Shown piece after piece: positions 52,450 through 63,821 of a stretch of DNA of 64,000 bases. Both the position numbers and the translations under genes were made by a program. The stretch spans positions 65,897 through 129,896 of the forward strand of contig JAJZQH010000003.1 of NCBI GenBank assembly GCA_021810905.1, read 5' to 3'. The notes beneath the pieces are model-generated. The model saw only the letters and a list, made by a program, of their open reading frames with translations, searched no databases and had not been told where the DNA came from. Position 1 is the stretch's first letter; the number at the start of each line of letters is the position of its first letter. This DNA is from a bacterium. Its GTDB lineage: Bacteria; UBA10199; 2-02-FULL-44-16; JAAZCA01.

Positions 52450-53589
52450 CTATTTCTTCCTCCTCACGAGCGGCAGCAGCGTTGCGAGTAGAATAACAAA
52501 TCCAAACGGATTGGGTGCTGCCGCGGGCATAAGAGTGCAGGGACTGCCCTCATCATAAAATTTCAGTATGGGTGGGGTTGCGGTAGTGCTTGTATCGCTC
52601 GATTCACTCGTAGTGCCAGCTCCAGACGGCGACACAACCGGCGTTTTGCCTTCCTCTTCCGTGACTGCGCCTGCGCCAGCGTCAGCGGACGGCTCCGTAT
52701 GCTCGTTACCGGATGGCGGATTCTTCACTATTAAGCCCGGAATCTTGGAATATATTGGCGCCTTATTGTCGCCAGACTGCCCTTGACCGGGCGTTGTTGG
52801 CCATGCACCTGTAGGACATGCATCACCAAGAGTGTCACCATCGCTGTTTTCCTGCTTGGAATTGGAAACGCCCATACAGTTGTCCACGCTGTTAGGGACT
52901 CCGTCTTTGTCTTCGTCTTCGCACACATCGCCTATATTATTATGATCCAGATCGATCTGATCGAAATTATCTTTATCGCAGTCATCGATCGCGTCGGGCA
53001 CTCCATCCCCATCGCCGTCAGGAGACGGACTCAGTTCTTTCTTGATATGTGGACTAAATGCAGCTGGAGCTAATGGATCCCTAGAGCTGTCATAAAAGGC
53101 ATAGGAATAGCTCTGCGCCGGTGGGTAGCAGAATTCATTAACACAGTGATCAATAGTTTTATCGATAGTTTTGGAAATCGCATCATTCAAATATTCACAC
53201 CTGAAGGCGCAGTCACCGATATCAACACATGAGCCTGGCACATCAATCCTCGATTCCTCAGAAGTCACCCACGCGCCATCTTTTGTGGTGTGTTGAGTAG
53301 CGACCGTATTGAGAATATTCAGTTTGATATTAGTCTTCGCATATTCTCCACATGGATTTCCAGGGAGCTCGAGTAATGATGTTCCTTTTGCGGTTGCAAG
53401 AGGAGGGGGCTTCGTATCCAATTTTCCGTAGATATAGTACTTGTACTCACCGGCGACCTTGACAACAGCATACGAACCTTCATCCTGAGAGAGTGAAATG
53501 CTCAGAGCTCTTGATGATGCGGGTTGCGCCGTTATCGCGAGAAAGACGAACAGCGCGGCGATAATTAATGGCAGTTTAGATTTATCCAT
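52450..53589 (-). CDS. secreted protein with thrombospondin type 3 repeats and C-terminal sorting signal
   Basis: 379 residues. Signal peptide (LPLIIAALFVFLAITAQPASS). The N-terminal ~175 residues form an unknown Cys-containing domain. Residues ~190-265 hold calcium-binding TSP3-like loops: DGDGDGVPDAIDDCD, DLDHNNIGDVCEDEDKDG, VPNSVDNC and NSDGDTLGDAC. A Ser/Thr/Pro/Gly-rich stalk follows, and the very C-terminus is PNPFGFVILLATLLPLVRRKK: a short motif, one membrane segment and a basic tail, the layout of exosortase/rhombosortase/MYXO-CTERM-type sorting signals. It is probably displayed on the cell surface. Preceded by a sigma-54-type promoter. Confidence 0.82.
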   Translation of the reverse strand: MDKSKLPLIIAALFVFLAITAQPASSRALSISLSQDEGSYAVVKVAGEYKYYIYGKLDTKPPPLATAKGTSLLELPGNPCGEYAKTNIKLNILNTVATQHTTKDGAWVTSEESRIDVPGSCVDIGDCAFRCEYLNDAISKTIDKTIDHCVNEFCYPPAQSYSYAFYDSSRDPLAPAAFSPHIKKELSPSPDGDGDGVPDAIDDCDKDNFDQIDLDHNNIGDVCEDEDKDGVPNSVDNCMGVSNSKQENSDGDTLGDACPTGAWPTTPGQGQSGDNKAPIYSKIPGLIVKNPPSGNEHTEPSADAGAGAVTEEEGKTPVVSPSGAGTTSESSDTSTTATPPILKFYDEGSPCTLMPAAAPNPFGFVILLATLLPLVRRKK

Positions 53590-53624
53590 AAAAACTCCTT
53601 TACCAATCGCCCCATAGTCTAATT

Positions 53625-53640
53625 TGCAAATATCGAGCCA
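53625..53640 (-). promoter_or_regulatory. sigma-54-type promoter
   Basis: Minus strand TTTGGCTC, 5 bp GATAT, TTGCA: -24 GG and -12 GC correctly spaced, with one mismatch in the -24 box (TGGCTC for TGGCAC). 36 bp before the gene start. Confidence 0.55.
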
Positions 53641-53872
53641 AATCTCCCCGAATGAGCGCAGATAAATGAGCTAAACATGCTATCACATATAACACTTTGA
53701 TATATTTGGATTGTTACTAAAAAAATAACGTTAGTCCGAGTACAGTAACCGAAATTTATTCGGAATTATGACATTTCAATATGATAAAATGAGACATGAG
53801 TCGTCAAAATGTTGACTATCGCGGCAGATCATAAAATTTGATTCTCTAAATGGCGACCTGGTTTGCACAGCG

Positions 53873-55522
53873 CTACACCATCGCTTTCTTATCGCGGCGG
53901 CGGCGGTGAGCCGTGATGCCAAATCGATGCGCCTCGTCGCGTATGCGCATGAGCAACAGGAGTTCCTTTGAACCGCGTTTGAGATTGAGCGGATTCTTTC
54001 GGCCTGGGATGAATACCTGATCCGCGTGACCCTTTTTCTCCCCCTTTGCGATCGCCGCTACCGCAATCCTTGCACCGCATTCGGCGATAGCGCGCACGGC
54101 TACCGCGAGCTGACCTTTGCCGCCGTCAACGAGCAGCAGATCCGGCTCTGGCCTGCGCGCGCCCTTGCTGCGGATCGGCACCTCGGGGTTGAAGCGCCTA
54201 GAGAGGAGCTCGAACATCATCGCGTAGTCGTCGGGCGTATCCTTTGTCCTTATGTTGTAGATGCGATAGCCGGCCTTGTCCGGCTCTGTTCCCGCAAATG
54301 CGACGAGCGAACCGACCGCCTCGCGGCCGCTTGTGTTGGAGATATCCACGCACTCAATTGTGTCTATGTTCCCGCTCACCTTGAGCCTTTTCGCAAGACG
54401 TTCGAGCAGATCGGCCTCCGTGCGGCGCTCGCCCCTCGATACCAGTACCTCGCGCGCGTTGGTATGTGCCAGTTCCACGAGCCGCAACATCTCGCCGCGC
54501 GCAGGGACGGAGAGAGCGGCTGTCGCCCCCCTGCGCTCCTTGAGTATCTCCTCAATGGAAGAGATGCCCTCCGGTTCATGTTGGAGGAATATCCTCGGCG
54601 GTATTTCGTCTCGTTCCGCGTAGCGCTGGATCAGGAATTCCTCCATGAGCGCCGTGTCGTCGCCGAATTTTTTCGAGAAGGTGAAGGTGCGCGTGCCGAT
54701 GAGCGCACCGCCGCGCACCTGCAACACGCATATAGACACATCGTTCGCCTGCCTTGCCATGCCGATCGCGTCGTGATCCTTGCCGTGGATGCTCACCACA
54801 GCCTGCCGCTCCATGAGCCCTCTCAGCATTGCGATCGCGTCGCGTAGATTCGCCGCATCTTCGTAGCGCTGCGCCTCCGACGACTCGAGCATGCGCTCTT
54901 CGAGTATGCGCATGAGCTCGGCGCTGCGGCCCGAAAGAAAGAGGACCGCCTGCTCCACCTGCTTCGCGTAATCCTCTTTTGTGACGAGCGCCACGCACGG
55001 TCCGGTACACCTGCCGATGTCGTGTTTGAGACAGGCGCGAACGCGATTTGCAAACTCGCGATCCGAACAGGTGCGCACGCGGAAATAACGCGTGATCTGT
55101 TCCACCGCCTCGCGCGCCGCGGCGGCCGAGTTGTATGGCCCGAAATAGAGCGCTCCGTCCTTCTTCGGCCTGCGGGTTAGAGATATTCCAGGCGATGGAT
55201 GCTCCATCCCGAGCCGGATGGATACGTACGTTTTGTCGTCGCGCAGATCGATATTGTAGCGCGGCCTGTGCTTCTTGATGAGCGTGTTCTCAAGGAGCAG
55301 CGCTTCGGTTTCAGTATCGGTGACTATGTATTCGATATCTGCTGCGCGCTTGACGAGGAACTCGACCTGGGCCCTGTCGTCTCTGCCAGCGGCAAAATAA
55401 CTGCGCACGCGATCGCGCAGGCGCCTGGCCTTGCCCACGTAGATGACCTCGCCGTGAGAATCCTTGAAGAGGTAAACGCCCGGCTTGCGGGGAAATGATT
55501 TTATTTTATCCGTCAGCGTCAT
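53873..55522 (-). CDS. uvrC: excinuclease ABC subunit C lacking the C-terminal HhH domain
   Basis: 549 residues from the ATG at 55522; the frame continues upstream through an intergenic repeat. GIY-YIG nuclease (KPGVYLFKDSHGEVIYVGKA), Cys-containing linker (CLKHDIGRCTGPC), UVR domain (EAQRYEDAANLRDAIAMLRG) and RNase H-like second nuclease (ECVDISNTSGREAVGSLVAF, LLLVDGGKGQL, RIRDEAHRFGITAHRRRRD) are all present. The protein then stops (KKAMV). Usual UvrC proteins continue for ~50-60 residues with a helix-hairpin-helix pair after this point (IPGIGPKRR...), and no such sequence is found in any frame downstream. Either a natural short form or a truncation. Confidence 0.93.
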   Translation of the reverse strand: MTLTDKIKSFPRKPGVYLFKDSHGEVIYVGKARRLRDRVRSYFAAGRDDRAQVEFLVKRAADIEYIVTDTETEALLLENTLIKKHRPRYNIDLRDDKTYVSIRLGMEHPSPGISLTRRPKKDGALYFGPYNSAAAAREAVEQITRYFRVRTCSDREFANRVRACLKHDIGRCTGPCVALVTKEDYAKQVEQAVLFLSGRSAELMRILEERMLESSEAQRYEDAANLRDAIAMLRGLMERQAVVSIHGKDHDAIGMARQANDVSICVLQVRGGALIGTRTFTFSKKFGDDTALMEEFLIQRYAERDEIPPRIFLQHEPEGISSIEEILKERRGATAALSVPARGEMLRLVELAHTNAREVLVSRGERRTEADLLERLAKRLKVSGNIDTIECVDISNTSGREAVGSLVAFAGTEPDKAGYRIYNIRTKDTPDDYAMMFELLSRRFNPEVPIRSKGARRPEPDLLLVDGGKGQLAVAVRAIAECGARIAVAAIAKGEKKGHADQVFIPGRKNPLNLKRGSKELLLLMRIRDEAHRFGITAHRRRRDKKAMV

Positions 55523-55574
55523 GGGTCGCGTGATTCGTGAATCGTGATTCGTGATTCGCAAACATCGAAATGAT
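55523..55574. repeat. intergenic short-word repeat (CGTGATTCGTG words)
   Basis: GCGTGATTCGTGAATCGTG and ATTCGTGATTCGC upstream of uvrC; the complement CGAATCACGAGTTACGAG appears on the other side of the porin terminator (about 55605-55635). Fourth example of this spacer design. Confidence 0.55.
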
Positions 55575-55604
55575 AAAAAGGCCGGAACTTTTGGTCCCGG
55601 CCTT
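55575..55604 (-). terminator. Rho-independent terminator of the porin gene
   Basis: On the minus strand AAGGCCGGGA, loop, TTCCGGCCTT and then five T; it follows the porin gene by about 35 bp. Confidence 0.85.
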
Positions 55605-55638
55605 CGAATCACGAGTTACGAGTTACGAGTCACGGCCT

Positions 55639-56814
55639 TTAGAACATCGCCGAAGCCATAAGCGTTGCGTTGTGGATGTGCCTGTTCTGCGTGCCGCTTA
55701 TATCGTCGAAATCTGTCGTGAACGTGTACGCTGCCTGAAGCTTGAGGTTATTGTCGAAGATATAGTAGTTCACACCGCCGCCGAACTGCCACGAATTGTT
55801 GTCCGGTCCCTGCCTGATTATCTGGCCCGCCTGGCCGGCGATCTCAAACTTCTTGGGGAGGATATAGTATCCGGCAGAGGCATAGTAACCGATATCCGTG
55901 AGCTTGGGCCTCGCCCATACTGCCGTTCCGATGGATGTCATCTTCGTCTTGCGATAGTAGCCCTCGGTATTGAACGCAAACCCGCCCCAACGCAGCCCCA
56001 CTCCCAGAGATGAGGTCCACAAGTACGATATATTTGCACCTGTGTCTGGATCTGTGCGTTTCCCCTGATAATCCGTTCCAATGCTCACCGTGAGCTTGGG
56101 CGTGGATGAGCATTCGAAGTCGGTCATGCTGCCCGGCACTGGATCGAGGATGTTGACGCCGGTGCGCATACCGAAGGACATCTTCATGTCCGGGTTGACC
56201 GTGTAGTTAGACTCAGAACCGTTGACAGCGGAGAGCGAATAAAACCACTTCCAATAACCTCCGGAGAAGTTGACTCCAAGGCCCGCAGGCGTGCCGAAGC
56301 TGGGTCTGAGTGCAGTGATCTTAGTGACTCCGTCGGTCTGCGTGTTGGTGATCGGCGGCTCGGGCAGGAGATACCATGCCGAACTTGTCTCCGTGATCAT
56401 GTCGAGAGGCAGACCCACCATGCCGACGGTGACCACAAACTGAGGGATCACCTCTACGGAGGCGACCGCTCCATCCATGTTGACCGTATCGAATGTCGTA
56501 TTTGTGATCGGGTTAGAGGTGTCTACGGACTGAACCGCGTGTTTGAGAGTGAACCCCAACGATACGATATCATGGAAATTCGCCTTTACGCCGAGCTGCG
56601 CCCTGCGGATATCCCATGACAACTGTTTTGGCGTGGTCTCTGATTTCTGAAAATAGAACTTCGTCTGCACGCGGCCGTTGAATTTAAGCTGGAACGATTC
56701 GTCATCGTTCTGAATGAAAAAACCGTTATCGTAACCTACATTCTGCGCAAAGGACGCTGCAGGCATTCCAACTACGAGCAGAACCGCAGCAATGAGGATC
56801 CACAACTTTTTCAT
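55639..56814 (-). CDS. phosphate-selective porin O/P-like outer-membrane protein
   Basis: 391 residues; AAAGGAG before the ATG. Signal peptide LWILIAAVLLVVGMPAASFA. The mature protein is a beta-barrel of the OprO/OprP type: FNGRVQTKFYFQKSE, SWDIRRAQLGVKANFHDIVSLGFTLK, many alternating amphipathic strands and a terminal Phe (LMASAMF), the usual signal for barrel assembly. Substrate preference cannot be read. Single gene with its own terminator. Confidence 0.85.
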   Translation of the reverse strand: MKKLWILIAAVLLVVGMPAASFAQNVGYDNGFFIQNDDESFQLKFNGRVQTKFYFQKSETTPKQLSWDIRRAQLGVKANFHDIVSLGFTLKHAVQSVDTSNPITNTTFDTVNMDGAVASVEVIPQFVVTVGMVGLPLDMITETSSAWYLLPEPPITNTQTDGVTKITALRPSFGTPAGLGVNFSGGYWKWFYSLSAVNGSESNYTVNPDMKMSFGMRTGVNILDPVPGSMTDFECSSTPKLTVSIGTDYQGKRTDPDTGANISYLWTSSLGVGLRWGGFAFNTEGYYRKTKMTSIGTAVWARPKLTDIGYYASAGYYILPKKFEIAGQAGQIIRQGPDNNSWQFGGGVNYYIFDNNLKLQAAYTFTTDFDDISGTQNRHIHNATLMASAMF

Positions 56815-56880
56815 ATCCAGCTCCTTTCGATGCCAAAAATTTATCGAATTCTAGAGAATACTTCCCGCAATATCAAGTAA

Positions 56881-58245
56881 TTATTTGATCTCAGCTGCGG
56901 CCTCCACAAATGAGACCGACCCCGCTTGAGCAGCAAAAGTCGCTGTCCCGGTTGCGAGGTCGACCGCTGCAAGGTCGGACGTTGCGGCCAGGACCGTCGG
57001 GGCCGACTCCAGCGGCCACGGGCATGAGCGGCCGTCCGTGCGCTGGATCAGTTTCAGTTCTACTTTATCCCAGCCGAACAGCTCCTTCTGACCGTCAACA
57101 GGGATCATCCATGCCGCCAAACCCTCATGCATTCCGGCGGTCTCCACGCCGACAAGCCCCTGCGCCTCTCCCGCACATGCGACCGACAGACCGCTATTCG
57201 CAGATACCGCATGAAGCTCGATCGGCGAATCGGATGATGCCGCCTTTGCGATTTCAAGGGATTCGATCGTGATTCCAGTCAAGTCGGAGAGCCTCACTAC
57301 AGACGATCCAAAGAGCTTCGGATTCACCCTCTGAAACGTCACATAGCCATTGCCATCTTCAAAATCTACCCTCTCTCCGACCAGTGCTCCTATCGTTTTG
57401 GGCTCGGTCTGGCCCACGAGTTCCGGGCCGGAATTGCCCTGCACATACAGACCGATGCGCACGTTTACGTTTGCAATTGCCGGGTCCGACAGATCGAAAC
57501 ACGTAAACGGAAAACCAAGTGCGGAGAAGAGGATGCCTCCGGAACGGATGGCAGTCATGGATGCATCGTCTATCTGGCACTGATAAGTAGTCTGGCCGTC
57601 ATCCACCCTATCGGCAAAGAGATAGAAGCGGGGCGTAACTCCTGTGGGGACATCATACTCGAAATAGAGCTTATCGATCGCCAGTCCATTGGTCCTTGCA
57701 GGGGCCATGGCCGTGACGCTGCCCGCATCGACTGATGACTGCCTCAGGAGGGCCACCGCCTTGCCATTTGTGGACCATATCGGCGCATTGAGCATCGAAT
57801 CAAAGCTGAACTCCGCAGATTCGCCCACGATTATGTCTTCAGCTCCTATAGCCTCGGGACAACCCGCGCTGTCCTGCTCGACGAAGAGGAGTTTGAACCT
57901 CACTGCCGATGATGGGTGATCCGCCGAGACTTCCTGAAGGGGTATTGAGAGGTGGCCGTAATATACGCCGGCTGAGGCCAATGGCGCCATCCCGTCGGCT
58001 TGCGAGCTGCAGGCCAGATCCTTGCCAGTACCGACGTCACGCAGGTATACGGAGAATTCGCCCTGCCCCAGGTATTCGTCCTCTACCCCGCCGTTGATGA
58101 AGAATTGATCGATCGCTATTGCGTCTAAAACATTGGCATCCAGGATAGGTCCGGAAATTTCGTCGTTTCCGCCTCCGCCCCCCGAGCATCCTGAGGCAAA
58201 CAGAACAGAGGCGATAACAGCTCCAAGGGCGAATGCGCGCTTCAT
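56881..58245 (-). CDS. lipoprotein of unknown function
   Basis: 454 residues from the ATG at 58245, fixed by CTGGAGGACGC upstream (GGAGG). Lipobox LFASGCSGGGGG, as in several other lipoproteins in the window. The mature part looks all-beta with repeated short domains (YGHLSIPLQEVSADHPSSAVRFKLLFV, RFYLFADRVDDGQTTYQCQIDD, VRIGLYVQGNSGPELVG). Paired Cys could form disulfides. No family is recognised; probably outer-membrane exposed. Confidence 0.72.
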   Translation of the reverse strand: MKRAFALGAVIASVLFASGCSGGGGGNDEISGPILDANVLDAIAIDQFFINGGVEDEYLGQGEFSVYLRDVGTGKDLACSSQADGMAPLASAGVYYGHLSIPLQEVSADHPSSAVRFKLLFVEQDSAGCPEAIGAEDIIVGESAEFSFDSMLNAPIWSTNGKAVALLRQSSVDAGSVTAMAPARTNGLAIDKLYFEYDVPTGVTPRFYLFADRVDDGQTTYQCQIDDASMTAIRSGGILFSALGFPFTCFDLSDPAIANVNVRIGLYVQGNSGPELVGQTEPKTIGALVGERVDFEDGNGYVTFQRVNPKLFGSSVVRLSDLTGITIESLEIAKAASSDSPIELHAVSANSGLSVACAGEAQGLVGVETAGMHEGLAAWMIPVDGQKELFGWDKVELKLIQRTDGRSCPWPLESAPTVLAATSDLAAVDLATGTATFAAQAGSVSFVEAAAEIK

Positions 58246-58327
58246 GCGTCCTCCAGAAATTTGGCGCATGATAGCACAGTCGAAAAAGGAAAAGAAGGCC
58301 AGATTGACGTTTAGAGGGCGGAAGAAA

Positions 58328-60310
<1,983 letters not shown>

Positions 60311-60311
60311 G

Positions 60312-60731
60312 TCAAAATCCTTCGGCCTGCAGCCCGGCCGCCTGCGCCGCTGTACCCTGCCGCACGTCATGAGTCAAAAAGAGGAGCGGCTTTTTGAGTT
60401 GGTGCTCTGCGAGGAGCGCCGTAGCGATGTGGATTGCATCCAGCGTCCCGACAATCGTGGGAAAAGGTTCCGCTGCCCTGCGTAAAATTGTAGGCTGGAT
60501 GGCGATGACGTTGATTGCGGCACTCGTGGCCGTGAGCAGCCGCACGCGCAAGGCCACCTCTTTCTCAGGCCACCTGCTCTGGATGCGCAACCTGTCTATG
60601 ACACGCAGCGCCTCAACGCGCATAAGTTCGCTTGCGTAGAGCCTGGTGAATTTATCCAGACCAGACCACGCGCCTCGCTCGCCCAGGATGTGACGCAGGA
60701 CAACGGATGTATCCAGAAACGCGATCTTCAT
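60312..60731 (-). CDS. PIN-domain toxin (VapC-like)
   Basis: 139 residues. The PIN fold acidic residues are all present: D7 in [10 protein letters not shown]40 in [11 protein letters not shown]98 in [11 protein letters not shown] and D122 in FLTHDVRQG, so it should be an active Mg-dependent RNase. The start overlaps the antitoxin stop by 4 bp (ATGA), and the uvrB GTG follows 2 bp after its stop. The pair belongs to the VapBC/Phd-PIN type. Confidence 0.88.
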   Translation of the reverse strand: MKIAFLDTSVVLRHILGERGAWSGLDKFTRLYASELMRVEALRVIDRLRIQSRWPEKEVALRVRLLTATSAAINVIAIQPTILRRAAEPFPTIVGTLDAIHIATALLAEHQLKKPLLFLTHDVRQGTAAQAAGLQAEGF

Positions 60732-60997
60732 TCCGTCTCCAGATCGTCCCGCCGATCCTCTTTCAGAGACTTCAGGGAGTCGGTACCTGAAAGCGCAGGA
60801 GGGATCCTGATCTTTTTGAGCGCACTCGGCTGCCCGCTGGCGGGCGCGATGACCAGTTTTTCCTCTGGTTCGCCGTATGGTATTACCCGCGCTATCGGAG
60901 TCTTGCGGTCGGTGACCACGAGCTGTTCCCCATGGCGGATGCGATCGAGATAGTGGCTGAGTCGACTCTTGAACTCGGCGATCTTGATATGCGTCAT
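60728..60997 (-). CDS. Phd/YefM-family antitoxin
   Basis: 89 residues. The N-terminal DNA-binding/dimer part has IKIAEFKSRLSHYLDRIRHGEQLVVTDRKTPIARVIPY, characteristic of prevent-host-death/YefM antitoxins. The C-terminal half ([32 protein letters not shown]) is likely unstructured until bound to the PIN toxin. It is first in the operon and probably autoregulates it. Confidence 0.88.
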   Translation of the reverse strand: MTHIKIAEFKSRLSHYLDRIRHGEQLVVTDRKTPIARVIPYGEPEEKLVIAPASGQPSALKKIRIPPALSGTDSLKSLKEDRRDDLETE

Positions 60998-61184
60998 GAC
61001 TATATTAGGACATATGTGGTCACCTAAGTCAATATCGTTTGCACAAAAAATCTCCCGCCCATCGCGCTCATCCCGAATATTGTTTCATCGGGATTACGGG
61101 CGAAGGGCGAGAGCACTGCGCTCTTCGGTTCGCTGCAAGTGCAGCAAACCAGGGTGATCGATCTGGACTCCCTTCAGGCACGCT

Positions 61185-61241
61185 CCCTGATTCCGTGAAA
61201 TCAGGGACTCCGGCTTGAAGCTCTTTGCTCCCCATCGGGAG
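61185..61241 (-). other. hairpins flanking the DGR template repeat
   Basis: Two stems lie downstream of the template repeat in the sense of its transcription: CTCCC/GGGAG with loop CATC at 61228-61241, three bases from the repeat, and CCCTGATT/AATCAGGG at 61185-61206. They may shape the 3' part of the template RNA. The stretch 60998-61184 carries no gene. Confidence 0.45.
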
Positions 61242-61243
61242 TG

Positions 61244-61361
61244 CTGGGCCGCAACCCACCGAAAGCCGATATTGTTGTTGCGATTATCGGGATCGTTGTT
61301 GTTGCGATTGGCCGCCCGGAGGTTCTGCGGATTATTGTTGTTCCACGAACCCCCGCGAAGC
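61244..61361 (-). repeat. DGR template repeat (TR)
   Basis: 118 bp matching the variable repeat at 62853-62970 without gaps. All 15 differences fall where the TR has A on the minus (coding) strand; the other 87 positions and 16 further adenines are identical. The minus-strand reading encodes the same frame as the target's end with Asn-rich codons ([20 protein letters not shown]). It lies 12 bp after the reverse transcriptase stop. The TR RNA would be the template for A-mutagenic copying. Confidence 0.95.
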
Positions 61362-61373
61362 TGCCCTTATCGA

Positions 61374-62414
<1,041 letters not shown>

Positions 62415-62428
<14 letters not shown>

Positions 62429-62768
62429 CCCTGCCCCTCTGCTGTTTGATCCAGCCGCCAAGTTGCACGCCGAGCTCGTTCATCATTTTTGAGATGACTT
62501 CGTAGCGGTGCAGATTGATGAATTTCAAATCCTTGCACATGCGAACATAGTACCTCGCTTGCTCGAGTCTGATATTCGCATGCTGCAGTGACGCGATCTT
62601 GTCGCGGGAATAACACGCCGACAACAGCGACTCAAACACGTCGAACACCGCCTGTTCAAGACGCTCGCCAAGCAGATATCTGTCCGAGCGCGGGAATTTC
62701 GCCACTTGCGGAATGAGATACATCAGGAAGTCATAGGTCTTTGCTATAATCTGTGGAGCATTGGTCAT
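62415..62768 (-). CDS. avd: Avd-like DGR accessory protein (four-helix bundle)
   Basis: 117 residues from the ATG at 62768; a longer frame starts with TTG at 62819 but runs through a hairpin. Family features: IAKTYDFLMYLIPQVAKFPRSDRYLLGERLEQAVFDVFESLL, then IRLEQARYYVRMCKDLKFINLHRYEVISKMMNELGVQLGGWIKQQ, the five-helix/four-helix-bundle pattern of Avd. It is basic and would bind the reverse transcriptase and template RNA. Its stop overlaps the RT start by 14 bp. No ribosome-binding site is visible, as the start sits directly after a hairpin and T-run. Confidence 0.9.
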
Positions 62769-62774
62769 AAAAAT

Positions 62775-62806
62775 TTGGATGGTCGCTCCAACGAGCGACC
62801 ATCCAA
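62775..62806 (-). promoter_or_regulatory. long hairpin between the DGR target and avd
   Basis: Perfect 14-bp stem (TTGGATGGTCGCTC/GAGCGACCATCCAA) with a four-base loop, 46 bp downstream of the variable repeat and followed on the minus strand by five T and then the avd ATG. It could be the DNA hairpin/cruciform that DGR targets need downstream of VR, or an attenuating terminator limiting avd-RT expression. Confidence 0.7.
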
Positions 62807-62831
62807 GGGTAAAAAACAAAAGTGTAAAAGT

Positions 62832-63821
62832 CTACAAAGGTTTTCCGGAGTCCTGGGCCGCAACCCACCGAAAGCCGAAACTGTCGTGGCGATCATCGGG
62901 ATCGTCGTAGCCGCGATGGGCCGCCCGGAGGTACTGCGGATCATCGTTGAACCACGAACCCCCGCGAAGCGATTTGCATTTGCCGCTCGTGGGACCTGTC
63001 GGATCGATTACAGCATCTTTTGAATACGGCACGTACCAGTTCTGCATCCACTTCCATACGTTTCCGCACATATCGCCAAGGCCATTCGCAAGACGGGGAT
63101 ATGTTCCTACATCCGCAGTAGTCTTTGCACCATAATGAACTTGGTCCTTCGTCGGCCTCCCGCTCAGGGTCGCATATTCGCGCAGCTCGCGAGCGTCAAT
63201 CACGCGCGTAGAAGCAGTTCTGTATGGTTCATGACCGTTTCCGTTACTTGCTTGCATAACCCGCGCGGCATATTCAAACTGTTCTTCAGTCGGCAGCGCC
63301 CCGCCATGAAGAGATGCATATACAAATGCCTCATACCAACTCACCTCCACTACAGGTTGCCGGGGACGATCAAAACCGCATGAAGGACGGTGATCCGGAA
63401 TCTCCACGGACTTCAGCGAATCCGCGAAAGTCCGCATTCCGCCGATCGTCACGATATCTCCTGCCCCGGGGAAAAGCTGACTCACGGGTATCTTGTCCAC
63501 CGCTGCTCTCACTTCTTTTTCGCTGCCGCCAAGGGCGAGCACTCGCTCGACGCCCGTATCGGGATGCGCTCCGATCAGGGCTACGCGCCGGTCTCCAAGT
63601 GAATCGACGAAATTTCCGTATTGCCCATTCGTCTCATCATCCCTGCGCATCTGAAACGTAGAGATAGTGACTTCATGCACCGGCTTTTCGTCCGGTTCTC
63701 CGGTCTCAGAACCCATGGGAAACGTGCCGCCTTCGATCGTCACGAGCTCGTCGTTGGCGACTGCCGCTGCGAAATTCTGCGCGGCAAATGCATTCAACTC
63801 TACCCCGGCAAGGACTGTCAT
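62832..63821 (-). CDS. DGR target protein with FGE-sulfatase/C-type-lectin fold
   Basis: 329 residues from the ATG at 63821, chosen because GGAGG lies 8-9 bases upstream (a TTG at 63836 would be the longer option). The fold is the formylglycine-generating-enzyme/sulfatase-modifying type: VTIEGGTFPMGSETGEPDEKPVHEVTISTF, PVVEVSWYEAFVYASLHGG, ALPTEEQFEYAARV and NGLGDMCGNVWKWMQNWY. The variable repeat forms its end (SLRGGSWFNDDPQYLRAAH to [14 protein letters not shown]), as in other DGR ligand-binding proteins. No signal peptide or lipobox is seen. It is the first gene of the DGR cassette. Confidence 0.93.
   Translation of the reverse strand: MTVLAGVELNAFAAQNFAAAVANDELVTIEGGTFPMGSETGEPDEKPVHEVTISTFQMRRDDETNGQYGNFVDSLGDRRVALIGAHPDTGVERVLALGGSEKEVRAAVDKIPVSQLFPGAGDIVTIGGMRTFADSLKSVEIPDHRPSCGFDRPRQPVVEVSWYEAFVYASLHGGALPTEEQFEYAARVMQASNGNGHEPYRTASTRVIDARELREYATLSGRPTKDQVHYGAKTTADVGTYPRLANGLGDMCGNVWKWMQNWYVPYSKDAVIDPTGPTSGKCKSLRGGSWFNDDPQYLRAAHRGYDDPDDRHDSFGFRWVAAQDSGKPL
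62853..62970 (-). repeat. DGR variable repeat (VR)
   Basis: 118-bp partner of the template repeat within the 3' end of the target gene. The 15 substitutions change 13 of the encoded residues, all on the lectin-type surface: TR Asn codons have become Phe, Asp, Tyr, His, Gly and Ser, and one Ile has become Phe. Confidence 0.95.

Noticed and set aside
62819-62819. TTG start giving a 134-residue Avd
   Set aside because: The extra 17 residues would be encoded by the hairpin and T-run; the family starts near the ATG at 62768.
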